The notes under the pieces were generated by a model. That model made no database searches and was not told the DNA's origin. It saw nothing but the letters and a program-made list of their open reading frames with translations. From JASSUD01 sp031963405 (lineage in GTDB: Bacteria > Pseudomonadota > Gammaproteobacteria > Burkholderiales > Burkholderiaceae), in contig JASSUJ010000001.1 of assembly GCA_031963405.1 (NCBI GenBank), positions 2,380,063 through 2,444,062 of the forward strand: a stretch of DNA of 64,000 nt, in the 5' to 3' direction. A program made the translations under genes and the position numbers. How positions within the stretch are numbered: the first letter of the stretch is position 1; each line of letters starts with the position of its first letter. This document shows positions 44,435 through 53,205 of the stretch, piece after piece.

Positions 44435-45946
44435 TTAGTGGCTCAGTATTTGGGCTATGCCGAAGGTGAGCGTGCCTAATTCAACCGCATTGTTGCGGCC
44501 ACGATAGGTGACGTGAAGCTGATCAAATCCTTTGGCGAAGCTCACCAGAGGGCAGGGTGGGAGAGCGCTATATTGGGGTAGCCTCAAGCTAGTGACGAGC
44601 TGCGCATCAGGCTTGTGTGTATCGGGATTGGGTAAGGAACCTTTGCATAATCCCCGTAGCGGCGTTATGCCTCCTTGCTGTGCTAGTGCGCTGGCAGCAA
44701 AGGTATTCCTTACCGCAGGGGGTGCGCAGAGGTTCTCTAAAGCGAAGATTTCTATTAAACCATTTTGATAGCCCACAGCGACTAGCGCGTTTAATTGCGA
44801 AAAGGCGATACTGCAAGGACGTGTGCTATCAGGCTGTGTTCTTGGTTGGGCAGATGACAAGACGATTTCTTGGCCTTCATTTTGCAGATCATGCAAAAGA
44901 ATCTCGGATTTTTTTGTGCCTCGACTGTTGCACCTTTGTGAAATAAGAAATCTTTCATCAACTGATAAGCAAAAGATTTTATTGTTTTGCTCAAGTCCTC
45001 GTCCTTGCTTAATCGCACTTTTGGACCCAGCAGGAACCATATAGGTGTGTTGGCGTGAGCCAATATAGAGCGTGCCATCATTGGCAATGGAAATAGTGAT
45101 GGCTTCGCTATCTCCATTTAAGTCCACCTCTTGCATGCAGCCTTGCTGATTATCGTAGCGTCGTACACTGCCTTCGGCAGTGATTAAAGCGGCAAAATGG
45201 CCGTTCGCTGATACATTGGCTGCTTTAAAAGAACTGCTTAAATCATCCAGTGCAACAAAGTCAAAGTTGCCAGCCGTTTGTTGTAGGTAGACGGTATGGG
45301 AGCGATCAATAAAAATTTCAAATTTTTGAGGAGGGCGGATAAACGCTTTGGCGATAGCGACGCCGCCTGGCGTGGCATGGCGCATGCGACGGCGTATGCC
45401 TTGGGGGAGCGTACAGTCTGCGGCAGGCTGAGACTCTGTAATGCGGTAAAGATGCGAGTCGGCGGCCAGCGGTTGGAAGGCATGAATATATTGATCGCCA
45501 TATTTATCCATGCCTACCATTACGTTGCAAAGTTTAGGCGCAAAGGCGCTTAGCTGGGTTTGCCGCAGTGGAAATAAGCGTGCGTCTTTAATAACGCGCG
45601 TTAAGCTTAGCTGGTATGCAGTAGCGTAATACCCTTGCTTGGTCAGCAGTTGGGTTGATGGATGAAAGCGGAAGTTTTGTAGATCAGCCTGCTCAATGGT
45701 TTGTGTCTCCGCTTGCTTCTCTGTATTTTTCTCATCTAGCGCTAAACTTTTTCGGCATAACTTTTCTAGCGTACACAAAATAGCTGTTTTGAAGCAGCGT
45801 GATGGCTGCGTCAACTTACACAGAAAATTGGATAGCGGGTGAGCCGATGTAGCTTTAGCTGGCTTAAGATAGCTGCAGAGCTGTCCTTGCAATGCGGTGC
45901 GCAGAAGGCGAGCTTTGCTGGCTGATGGCCTTATCGTGGACGACAT
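44435..45946 (-). CDS. Beta-propeller-like protein with an in-frame repeat insertion
   Basis: 503 residues, no family recognised. The N-terminal 90 residues are basic and Ser/Ala/Leu-rich. From about 170 onward short strands recur in a WD40- or propeller-like way (HFAALITAEGSVRRYD, then GTLYIGSRQHTYMV, then LVAVGYQNGLIEIF). Residues about 403-438 are encoded by a copy of the dispersed hairpin repeat, after which a normal-looking C-terminus continues (SFAKGFDQLHVTYRG). I chose ATG at 45946, preceded by GGGAGAA; the frame is open upstream to 46021, but those codons come from another repeat copy. It is co-directional with, and 16 bases from, the sigma-54 activator, so it might sense a signal for it. 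That is speculation. Confidence 0.68.
   Translation of the reverse strand: MSSTIRPSASKARLLRTALQGQLCSYLKPAKATSAHPLSNFLCKLTQPSRCFKTAILCTLEKLCRKSLALDEKNTEKQAETQTIEQADLQNFRFHPSTQLLTKQGYYATAYQLSLTRVIKDARLFPLRQTQLSAFAPKLCNVMVGMDKYGDQYIHAFQPLAADSHLYRITESQPAADCTLPQGIRRRMRHATPGGVAIAKAFIRPPQKFEIFIDRSHTVYLQQTAGNFDFVALDDLSSSFKAANVSANGHFAALITAEGSVRRYDNQQGCMQEVDLNGDSEAITISIANDGTLYIGSRQHTYMVPAGSKSAIKQGRGLEQNNKIFCLSVDERFLISQRCNSRGTKKSEILLHDLQNEGQEIVLSSAQPRTQPDSTRPCSIAFSQLNALVAVGYQNGLIEIFALENLCAPPAVRNTFAASALAQQGGITPLRGLCKGSLPNPDTHKPDAQLVTSLRLPQYSALPPCPLVSFAKGFDQLHVTYRGRNNAVELGTLTFGIAQILSH
44633..44739. repeat. Dispersed hairpin element inside a coding sequence
   Basis: TAAGGAACCTTTGCATAATC at the left and GTGCGCAGAGGTTCTCTA at the right, with GTAGCGGCGTTATGCC and GCTGGCAGCAAAGGTATTCC between, match 15740-15857. 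The left arm and core are close to the consensus; the right arm has several changes that prevent full pairing. Confidence 0.85.
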
Positions 45947-45989
45947 GGCAGTTAGCTTCTCCCTAGGTTGCGAAACTGACTGAGTTATT

Positions 45990-46053
45990 AGACCTCTTTC
46001 GATACTCCATAGCGGCGTCATGTTTCCTTGCTATGGGGTGTCGAAAGAGGTCT
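45990..46053. repeat. Short hairpin element with AGACCTCTTTCGA arms
   Basis: The arms at 45990-46013 and 46030-46053 pair at 21 of 24 positions; the loop is GGCGTCATGTTTCCTT, the family core shortened. It flanks the propeller-like gene, and TA lies on both outer sides. Confidence 0.85.
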
Positions 46054-46302
46054 ATTGACCAAAGTCAATCCGACTCCACTCAAAGCACGATATCTTACGT
46101 GGCTTTTTTCCTACTGGCTTGTTTTTACACATAATTCTTTAGCTGTTTTGCAACGGATTCTTAAAAGCTGTTTGTGATTTTTCTAGTAGCTCTTCAGTCC
46201 TCCTGGCTTTAGCAATGATGCTGGCAATCTCGCGGGTAACTACTTTTTAGGCATTAATGAAATGGCGTTCTAATTTGATGAAGTTAAAAAAACTTTACTT
46301 AG

Positions 46303-46401
46303 GGAAGCGCTGAATAAATCGGGAGCAAGGAATGCCGACGCAGACAGTACACTAGTATGGCAAGGAGGCATGACGCCGCTCCCGATTTATTCAGCGCTTC
46401 C
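46303..46401. repeat. Full-length hairpin element, GGAAGCGCTGAATAAATC arms
   Basis: The arms at 46303-46326 and 46378-46401 are exact complements over 24 bases. The core here is inverted relative to 15740-15857: GCAAGGAATGCCGACGCAGA, CAGTACACTAGTATGG, CAAGGAGGCATGACGCC. TA flanks both sides. Confidence 0.9.
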
Positions 46402-46690
46402 TTAGTCCACTGCATCTGCCCAATCAGGTAATAACCTGGAGGGTGCCGTCCGTGGGTTATGCAGCCCCTTCTTTAATTCGTCAGTCTTGCACTCTCTGCA
46501 TTTATTAAAGCTGATCTCTTTCATTCCAGCAGTGGCTATGTATATAGACGTCTGCCATGATTCCTGCTAAGTTGCGAGACTGCCTTATAGGCTTGTAGCA
46601 AAGTTCTAGATAGGTTTTAAGACTCTGCCTTAACTTTGCAGACCTTCCCTAAAATGTTGTGCTGACGTTCTTGAAAAAATTCTGGATTAA

Positions 46691-48076
46691 ATGCCACATA
46701 TACTTATTGTTGACGACGATCTGCAAACACGTCAGGCATTGGCCGAAGTGATTGGTAATGATGAGTTAACCATTGCTACGGCAGCTGATTTACGTGAAGC
46801 GAGAATTCAAATCATTCGGCAAATGCCGGATGCTGTATTTATTGATTTAAAGCTGCCAGATGGCAGCGGCGTCGATTTATTTGAAGATTTGGCTTTGCAA
46901 CCAGATGTTGAAGTGGTGGTGATTACTGGGTATGCAACGATTGAGAGTGCAGTTAATGCACTTAAAATGGGCGCTACTGATTATCTGGTAAAGCCTGTCA
47001 ATTTACAGCGCGTCAAGGAAATCTTAAGCCATCTGCCGCGTAACAGCGAGTTGCGCAGCAAAATTGGCTCGCTCCAGAGTGAGCTGCATGATTCCGGTCG
47101 TTTTGGTCTGATGCTTGGAAAGTCGCCAGCGATGCAGCAAGTTTATGAGCAAATTAGTCGGGTTGCGCCGACTAGTGCTTCGGTGCTGTTAATTGGCGAG
47201 TCAGGCACTGGCAAGGAAGTGGCCGCGCAGACGCTGCACGAGCTAAGCCGGCGGCGCAAGCAGGCTTTTCTTGCGGTGAACTGTGGTGCAATTTCTCCCA
47301 ACTTAACTGAATCCGAGATGTTCGGCCACGAACGGGGCTCATTTACTGGCGCAGATCGACAGCATAAAGGCTATTTTGAGCGAGCCAATGGTGGCACTTT
47401 GTTTCTTGATGAAATCACTGAAATGCCACTTGAGTTGCAGGTCAAAATGCTGCGCGTACTTGAGGCAGGCACTTTTATGCGCATTGGCGCAGCTAAGGAA
47501 ATTGATACTGATGTGCGCTTAATTGCGGCTACCAATCGTGACCCTAGGCAAGCGGTGAGCGAAGGTAAATTGCGCTTGGATCTTTATCATCGGCTTAATG
47601 TTTTTCCGCTTCAATTGCCTGCGTTGCGCGAACGTGGCGATGACATCTATCTGCTTGCGCAGCATTTGCTGGATGAACTTAACCAGCAGCATGGTACGCA
47701 TAAGGTTTTTCCTGCGGAAGCTAAGTCAATGCTGCAGTCATACTCTTGGCCTGGGAATGTGCGCGAGCTCAAGAACTATGTACAGCGAGCCTATATTATG
47801 GCGGGTACCAAATCGGATACGACTGCGATTGTGCCGCTGCAAATCTCTCTATCAAAGTCACCCGCTATGAACGTGACCAAAATTCCTTTTGGTACTTCGT
47901 TGGCTGAGGCAGACCGTCAATTGATTCTGGCTACGCTTGAACAATGTGGTGGCATAAAAAAGCAGGCAGCTGAGGTTTTAGGAATTACGCCAAAAACGCT
48001 AAATAGCCATCTTCTTGAATATGGCTTGCAGGCAGGCTCGGAAGAGCCTGACGATGAAACCGCTTCCAAGAAATAG
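46691..48076 (+). CDS. NtrC-family sigma-54 response regulator
   Basis: 461 residues. The receiver domain (1-115) has phosphoacceptor Asp52 in VFIDLKLPDGSG and Lys101 in KPVN. The AAA+ domain has Walker A GESGTGKE (169-176) and sigma-54 contact loop GSFTGA (216-221). The Fis-type DNA-binding domain follows (CGGIKKQAAEVLGITPKTLN). It closely resembles a Burkholderia regulator, usually without an adjacent kinase, as is the case here. Both this protein and the paralogue at 43438-44418 need sigma-54, whose gene lies 2.8 kb away. The targets are unknown. The ATG is at the expected family position. Confidence 0.93.
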   Translation: MPHILIVDDDLQTRQALAEVIGNDELTIATAADLREARIQIIRQMPDAVFIDLKLPDGSGVDLFEDLALQPDVEVVVITGYATIESAVNALKMGATDYLVKPVNLQRVKEILSHLPRNSELRSKIGSLQSELHDSGRFGLMLGKSPAMQQVYEQISRVAPTSASVLLIGESGTGKEVAAQTLHELSRRRKQAFLAVNCGAISPNLTESEMFGHERGSFTGADRQHKGYFERANGGTLFLDEITEMPLELQVKMLRVLEAGTFMRIGAAKEIDTDVRLIAATNRDPRQAVSEGKLRLDLYHRLNVFPLQLPALRERGDDIYLLAQHLLDELNQQHGTHKVFPAEAKSMLQSYSWPGNVRELKNYVQRAYIMAGTKSDTTAIVPLQISLSKSPAMNVTKIPFGTSLAEADRQLILATLEQCGGIKKQAAEVLGITPKTLNSHLLEYGLQAGSEEPDDETASKK

Positions 48077-48310
48077 ATAACCGAGCGGCGGTGCATGGCG
48101 CCGCTTGCCTAATAGAATTGCCCTATTTTGTATAAGGGAAGCGTGAAATGAGCGCTTTTCTATAAGAGAAATAAGAGTGAGGCAGGCTGGTAGAGTTGGT
48201 AGATAAGTTTTGCATCGCTGGCTCAAGAGGGCGAGCTGAGGGGGACAGAATAAAACGGCACATACTTTGCGACTAATCTAATATTCTCTTTTAGATTAAA
48301 GGACAGCGCT

Positions 48311-48484
48311 ATGTATTTATATTCTCAGCAGCCTGACCCAACCTCACCTATACCACCTACACCACCTGATAAGCCGCCCCAACCGCCTGCGCCGCCTCAG
48401 CCTCCTCAACCGAGCCCTGGTCCGCCACTGGTAGGCGATCCGCCTCCAGTAAATCCGCCGCAATATACTATGGTTGACTTGTAG
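48311..48484 (+). CDS. 57-residue proline-rich protein
   Basis: The frame begins ATG at 48311 with AAGGA seven bases upstream and ends at TAG 48482-48484. The product starts MYLYSQQPDPTSP and is a run of short Pro-Pro-x and Pro-x-Pro units (for example PPQPPAPPQPPQP), ending NPPQYTMVDL. About four in ten residues are proline. There is no signal peptide. Pro-rich segments of this kind adopt polyproline II helices and bind SH3- or EVH1-like domains or coat surfaces. The clear ribosome site and clean frame favour a real gene. It follows the sigma-54 regulator by 234 bases. Confidence 0.65.
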   Translation: MYLYSQQPDPTSPIPPTPPDKPPQPPAPPQPPQPSPGPPLVGDPPPVNPPQYTMVDL

Positions 48485-48873
48485 GCGAGCTAAATAGACC
48501 AAAATAAGAGTCAAATGAGCCAGTCAAGTAAGTTGTCATATAAGCGAAATCAGCGCTTGCAGGGCTACGCATGAGTGATGGCATCAGTACCTTTGGCTGG
48601 AATTTTCACCTGTTTACTCAAAGGCGGTAATTCGCATTTTTTTCAAATGCTAGGTAAGGTTCGACCTGATCGCTATAGTGTGTCTATGTTATTTGAAGCA
48701 GCATTTCGCTTTTTTAGCTATTTGGAATGGATAAAAAAGAGGCGCAAAAAAATATAAGCAAATAAAAAAGAACACAGAAAAGAATAGAGAAGGGGAGTCA
48801 GCGCAAAAAACTGGGATTTTTGTCGGTATTTTTTGTTTTGGCCTGATTGATTTTGTCTAATAAGTGTTGCTTT
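48485..48873. other. Non-coding spacer
   Basis: A 60-codon open stretch at 48575-48757 has no ribosome site and a composition unlike protein. Otherwise only AT-rich sequence. Confidence 0.4.
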
Positions 48874-49039
48874 AGAACCTGTTCGCGATCTTCAAGGGTG
48901 GATTGTGTTGGGATTCCTTCGTCACCCCAACCTACGAAAAATGCTAAAAAATTTTAGGTTGGGGTGCAGCGTTTTACCCAATACGGAACCCCAACATCAC
49001 GGCCTCAAAGGCGATTTCTTGAGATCGTTAACAGATTCT
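48874..49039. repeat. About 165-bp repeat, copy 2 of the CGATCTTCAA family
   Basis: The outer arms AGAACCTGTT and AACAGATTCT (49030-49039) are followed inward by CGATC and GATCG, then the same interior as 37345-37505, including CAATACGGAACCCCAACAT. It abuts the next hairpin element directly. Confidence 0.8.
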
Positions 49040-49154
49040 TAGGAAGGCCTGCATAAGCTGGCTGGTGGCGTCATATCTCCCTGTTTTGCATTGAGTGTTA
49101 GTGCACTGACAGCAAAGGTATTCCTTGTTAGCTGGGTTATGTAGACTTCCCTTA
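49040..49154. repeat. Dispersed hairpin element upstream of otsA
   Basis: AGGAAGGCCTGCATAAGCTG at the left, GCTGGGTTATGTAGACTTCC at the right, with GGCGTCATATCTCC and GCACTGACAGCAAAGGTATT in the core. The arms pair with several mismatches. It ends about 45 bases before the otsA start, so it must lie in its leader or promoter. Confidence 0.8.
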
Positions 49155-49198
49155 ATAAGTGCAGCCTAAAATTAATATAAAAATTGTTGAAGAGTCGC

Positions 49199-50620
49199 AT
49201 GAATAGAATAGTTGTTGTATCAAATCGGGTCGCGCCATCACAGGAGGGGCGTTTAGCTGCGGGTGGACTAGCTGTTGGTGTATTAAGTGCGTTAGAAGAA
49301 AGCGGTGGGGTTTGGTTTGGTTGGAGCGGTGAAGTGGTGACTGATCCTCGGCTGGCCATCGAGCGACACGGCAAGCTGACCTACGCCACAATTGGCCTAA
49401 CACGGCGCGATTATGATCAGTATTACCGCGGTTTTTCGAATGCTACGTTGTGGCCAACTTTTCATTACCGTAATGATCTCTCACGCTATGATCAGCAAGA
49501 ATATCTTGGTTATCAGCGTGTCAATAATTGGTTAGCCGAACAGCTTATTCCACTATTGCGGCCTGATGATTTAATTTGGGTGCATGACTATCACTTAATC
49601 CCATTTGCTCAAGCATGTCGCCGCGCTGGCATAAAAAATCCAATTGGTTTCTTTTTGCATACGCCATTTCCGACGCCTGAAGTGTTGCATATGATTCCGC
49701 CGCATGCTGAGTTGGTCAAGGCGCTATGCAGTTACGATGTGGTAGGGTTTCAGACCCGCACTGATCTGCAGTCGTTTACTGATTATATTGTGCGCGATTT
49801 GTATGGGGAGGTAGGGTATGACGGTACGGTTAAAGCGCATGGCCGCACGCTAAAGGCGGGTGTCTATCCGATCGGGATTTACCCTGATGCAATTGCCGAA
49901 GCCGCACAACAATCTGCAACGCGCAAGCCAGTACTTCGTCTGCGCGATAGCGTGCGGGGTCGCAAATTGATTATGAGCGTTGACCGGCTGGATTATTCAA
50001 AGGGGTTGGTCGAGCGCTTTCAGGCATTTGAACGCTTACTGCAAAATGTGCCTGCGCTGCAGGGGAATGTCACTTTTATGCAGATAGCTCCGCCTACCCG
50101 TTCTGATTTACAAACTTATCAACGCATTCGCCAAAATTTAGAAGGGGAGGCCGGGCGCATTAATGGGCGTTTTGCCCAGCTTGATTGGACGCCTATTCGT
50201 TATTTGAACCGCAAATATGAACGTAGTTTGCTGATGGCACTTTTGCGTGAAGCTGATGTGGGCTATGTTACGCCGCTGCGCGATGGTATGAATTTGGTAG
50301 CGAAAGAATACGTAGCTGCACAAGACCCTGATGACCCAGGCGCTTTAGTTTTGTCGCAATTTGCCGGCGCAGCTGACGATTTGCCAGGGGCTATTGTGGT
50401 TAACCCATTTGATACAGGGCAAATGGCTGAAGCTTTAGCACAGGCGCTAACTATGCCGCTTGCCGAAAGAAAAGCGCGCTATCAGGATATGATGAAATCA
50501 CTACATGAAAAAGATTTGTCGGCCTGGCGTGAAAAATTTCTGCAAGATCTGCATCGAGTTAAACAGCCAATTAAGCAGCCAAAATCAGCGGTACGTCAAA
50601 AAGCATTGGCCAGTCTGTAG
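49199..50620 (+). CDS. otsA: Trehalose-6-phosphate synthase
   Basis: 473 residues of the GT20 family. The donor loop lies in NRVAPSQEGRLAAGGLAVGV, with HDYHLIPFAQ, HTPFPTPEVL and the C-terminal RDGMNLVAKEYVAAQ. It makes trehalose 6-phosphate from UDP-glucose and glucose 6-phosphate; galU and the glucose uptake module in this window could supply both substrates. The ATG at 49199 has GAAGAG upstream. The phosphatase partner otsB is not in the window. Trehalose is both a stress protectant and a major fungal sugar, which may matter for a fungal symbiont; that is inference. Confidence 0.95.
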   Translation: MNRIVVVSNRVAPSQEGRLAAGGLAVGVLSALEESGGVWFGWSGEVVTDPRLAIERHGKLTYATIGLTRRDYDQYYRGFSNATLWPTFHYRNDLSRYDQQEYLGYQRVNNWLAEQLIPLLRPDDLIWVHDYHLIPFAQACRRAGIKNPIGFFLHTPFPTPEVLHMIPPHAELVKALCSYDVVGFQTRTDLQSFTDYIVRDLYGEVGYDGTVKAHGRTLKAGVYPIGIYPDAIAEAAQQSATRKPVLRLRDSVRGRKLIMSVDRLDYSKGLVERFQAFERLLQNVPALQGNVTFMQIAPPTRSDLQTYQRIRQNLEGEAGRINGRFAQLDWTPIRYLNRKYERSLLMALLREADVGYVTPLRDGMNLVAKEYVAAQDPDDPGALVLSQFAGAADDLPGAIVVNPFDTGQMAEALAQALTMPLAERKARYQDMMKSLHEKDLSAWREKFLQDLHRVKQPIKQPKSAVRQKALASL

Positions 50621-50689
50621 GCATAGCAGAAACTAATTTAAGACGGTTTAGATAGGGTGATGCTTTAACCTTAACCGCAACATGTAAGG

Positions 50690-50830
50690 GATCTGTATTT
50701 AATTTAAACCGTTACCCCAAGCTACGTAGACTGATGCTTAACTTCGTAGATTGAGGTAACGAAGGAACCCCAACACAACTACCCTTCTAATTACCACATG
50801 CAAACATGTTGGGATTCGTATCTCCCCGCA
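50690..50830. repeat. Partial copy of the GTGTTGGGGTTCC repeat family
   Basis: Read on the minus strand, GGTAGTTGTGTTGGGGTTCC followed by TTCGTTACC matches the left part of 48874-49039. The remainder is rearranged. It lies between the converging otsA and rpoN ends. Confidence 0.5.
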
Positions 50831-50843
50831 ACCTATGCGGGCT

Positions 50844-52280
50844 TCAATGCTCTTGCCGCCTCAATTGAGCAGGCTGGACCTTCATTAAACGCCGATATTT
50901 TGCTACGGTACGGCGCGCAATAATGACGCCTTGTTTAGCTAGCATTTTGGTCAGTGCAACATCAGAAAAAGGCGCTTGTCCGTTCTCTGCATCAATGAAA
51001 TCTTTCAGCAGGCTGCGTACCGCCGCAGCTGAACAGGTGCCACCCGTATCTGTGCTGAGTTCGCGTGGGAAGAAGTGCTTGAATTCAAAAATTCCACGTG
51101 GTGTGGCCATATATTTATTACTCGTGGCCCGGGATACGGTGGATTCATGGAGCTCTAGCTCTTGAGCAATATCCCGCAACACAAGCGGCCTAAGGGCTAC
51201 CTCGCCGTAATCGAAAAAAGCTTTCTGATGCTTTACGATACATTCGGCGACGCGCTGAATAGTGGTGAAGCGTTGCTGTGCATTGTGAATTAACCAGCGT
51301 GCTTCCTGCAGCTGCTGAGCAAGTGGTGAGCGGCTGGTGCCGCCGGATTGGGCGAACAGCGTGGCATATTTCTGGTACAGCCGCGCCCCAGGCATCACAG
51401 CCGGATTGGTAACGACAGCCCAGTGCTTTTTACCGTTCTCTTTTATCTGCCGCACAATGACATCGGGCACAATATAGTTATTTTCATCGCTTTCATAGCT
51501 TCTTCCTGGTTTGGGGGAGAGCTTGCGCACCAACGCACAGGCCGTGTTTAGCTGGCTTGCGCTGCAATGCAGCTGTCGTTGCAATTGGGCTTGCTCGCGT
51601 CGCGCCAATTTGTCCAAATGCGAGCTGACTAATTCAAGCGCAACTTCACGGCCTGGCGTGTCAGCTGGCATGGCTTCAAGTTGTAGTGCAAGGCATTCGG
51701 AAAGCGTGCGCGCGCCGACGCCAGGTAAGTCAAGTTTTTGCACAAGCTTTAATGCGGCGTATAAGTCGCTCTCGCTAAGGGCTGGCTCTACATCAACTAG
51801 CGGGACGAGGTTTGTAAGCGCTTCCCGCAAATATCCATCGTCATCAAGTGATTCGATAATAACTTGCGCGGCGAGCCGGTCGCGATCATTGAGTGGGCAA
51901 AGACGCAAGGCTTGATGTAATTGAGTGCGTAAAGTTAAAGGGGCATGAATCCAGTCAAGCGAAGAAGCGTTGTCGCTATGCTGAGCTTCGCTTGAAGTGG
52001 GGTATAACGAAGAATAAGACATCATTTCTGAGTCGTTATTGTCGGCTTGAGTGCTGCTGCTGGGTATCGTTTCGAGTACAGTGGTTTCTGTTTCGTCTGT
52101 ACCGTTTTCGGCTTCTTCGGCCGCATTGTCGTATTCGAGAAAAGGGTTAGTTGCGAGTGCGGTATTTAATTCTTGTGCGAATTCCAGAGAGGATAATTGC
52201 AGCAGACGAACAGCTTGCTGTAAACGTGGGGTAAGGGCTAGCGTTTGTTTAGAACGTAATTCAAGCGAAGACTCACTCAC
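50844..52280 (-). CDS. rpoN: RNA polymerase sigma-54 factor
   Basis: 478 residues. Region I (LALTPRLQQAVRLLQLSSLEF) binds activators, a variable acidic region II follows (about 45-110), the core-binding domain comes next, and the C-terminus carries the RpoN box ARRTVAKYR, which reads the -24 promoter element. The start is probably GTG at 52280, six bases after GAGG; a TTG four codons upstream is the alternative. It differs from the rpoN normally beside lptB and hprK in this family in lacking those neighbours, so it may be the second rpoN type known in Burkholderia. Two sigma-54 activators lie within 9 kb. Confidence 0.94.
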   Translation of the reverse strand: MSESSLELRSKQTLALTPRLQQAVRLLQLSSLEFAQELNTALATNPFLEYDNAAEEAENGTDETETTVLETIPSSSTQADNNDSEMMSYSSLYPTSSEAQHSDNASSLDWIHAPLTLRTQLHQALRLCPLNDRDRLAAQVIIESLDDDGYLREALTNLVPLVDVEPALSESDLYAALKLVQKLDLPGVGARTLSECLALQLEAMPADTPGREVALELVSSHLDKLARREQAQLQRQLHCSASQLNTACALVRKLSPKPGRSYESDENNYIVPDVIVRQIKENGKKHWAVVTNPAVMPGARLYQKYATLFAQSGGTSRSPLAQQLQEARWLIHNAQQRFTTIQRVAECIVKHQKAFFDYGEVALRPLVLRDIAQELELHESTVSRATSNKYMATPRGIFEFKHFFPRELSTDTGGTCSAAAVRSLLKDFIDAENGQAPFSDVALTKMLAKQGVIIARRTVAKYRRLMKVQPAQLRRQEH

Positions 52281-52563
52281 TACACACCTCAATTAGTTTC
52301 TGTCAACAGACTACCTTTGTAGCAAAAGGCGGGCCTGCTTCAACCAGATAAAGACCGTAGATTTCAGTGCTAGCACCAAAGTTATTGATCTAATTATCTG
52401 TTTGCTCTAAAAAAGGTTGAACAAAAAAGCTGATGAGAATGCTTTAATGTTCTAGAGGTTCCAAGCTGTAAACCTAATCCCATAAGCCAAATGGAATATC
52501 ACTGTGGGTGTAGTGCAACCCACAGTGAGTTTATAGGTAGGAAAGGTTTAGACCAGCTGTGCT

Positions 52564-53034
52564 TTACAAGAAACTATCATGAGGTGGTTTGGTGTTTGCA
52601 GCTTGATCGCGCAAATTGCGAATGCGGTCATGGTTTTTAAGAACATCTTGGTACTGTGCTTCGATAAGCGCGCGCACGTCAGCTGGTAAATCTTTTTCAA
52701 GTGCGTTGTGATAGTGTTTTTTAGCGACATCTTCGCCACGCTCACATTCGGCTAGCAGGGCATGATCATCCACCCCAATGATTGCTGCTTTAAGTTCAAT
52801 CCAACCGCGGTGCAGCTTGCCACTTATGCTGCCGGTTTCTTCTGGTTTGCCGCCGAATCTTTGTACAAGCTCTCGTAGTTCTTGTGCGGCTCTTGTGCAG
52901 TCCTTGCTGCACGCGGCAAAGACTAATTTAAGCTCAGGGTTAGCACATTCTTCTTCGGCCTTTTTAAACCCTTGCTCGCCATCCCTTGAAATTTCAATTA
53001 AGTCATTTAACACCGAAACAACTTGTGCGCTCAT
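52564..53034 (-). CDS. PA2169/DUF2383 family four-helix protein
   Basis: 156 residues of a ferritin-like four-helix bundle, matching the DUF2383 pattern: VVSVLNDLIEISRDGEQGFKKAEE at the start, then ELRELVQRFGGKPEETGSISG, and ECERGEDVAKKHYHNAL. Glu and His residues in helices 1 and 3 suggest a metal site. Members are often induced under stress, but no activity is established. The ATG has GGAG seven bases upstream. It appears monocistronic. Confidence 0.88.
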   Translation of the reverse strand: MSAQVVSVLNDLIEISRDGEQGFKKAEEECANPELKLVFAACSKDCTRAAQELRELVQRFGGKPEETGSISGKLHRGWIELKAAIIGVDDHALLAECERGEDVAKKHYHNALEKDLPADVRALIEAQYQDVLKNHDRIRNLRDQAANTKPPHDSFL

Positions 53035-53205
53035 TAAAATCTCCTATGACGAAAGTTAATCAGTTCACACCAGCATTGATATTGACTTTGCTGCTGGTGG
53101 ACTTACATGAACTGTTCAGCACATAGCATGCCAGCATTGAGAGCGCTGGTTACGCCGCTTTTGAGTGGGTTCTTAAAACCCATTTGTAGCTTAGTTCTGA
53201 GGTAT

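Noticed and set aside
48575..48757. 60-residue open frame between the proline-rich gene and otsA
   Set aside because: No ribosome site, no recognisable pattern, and it lies in low-complexity sequence.
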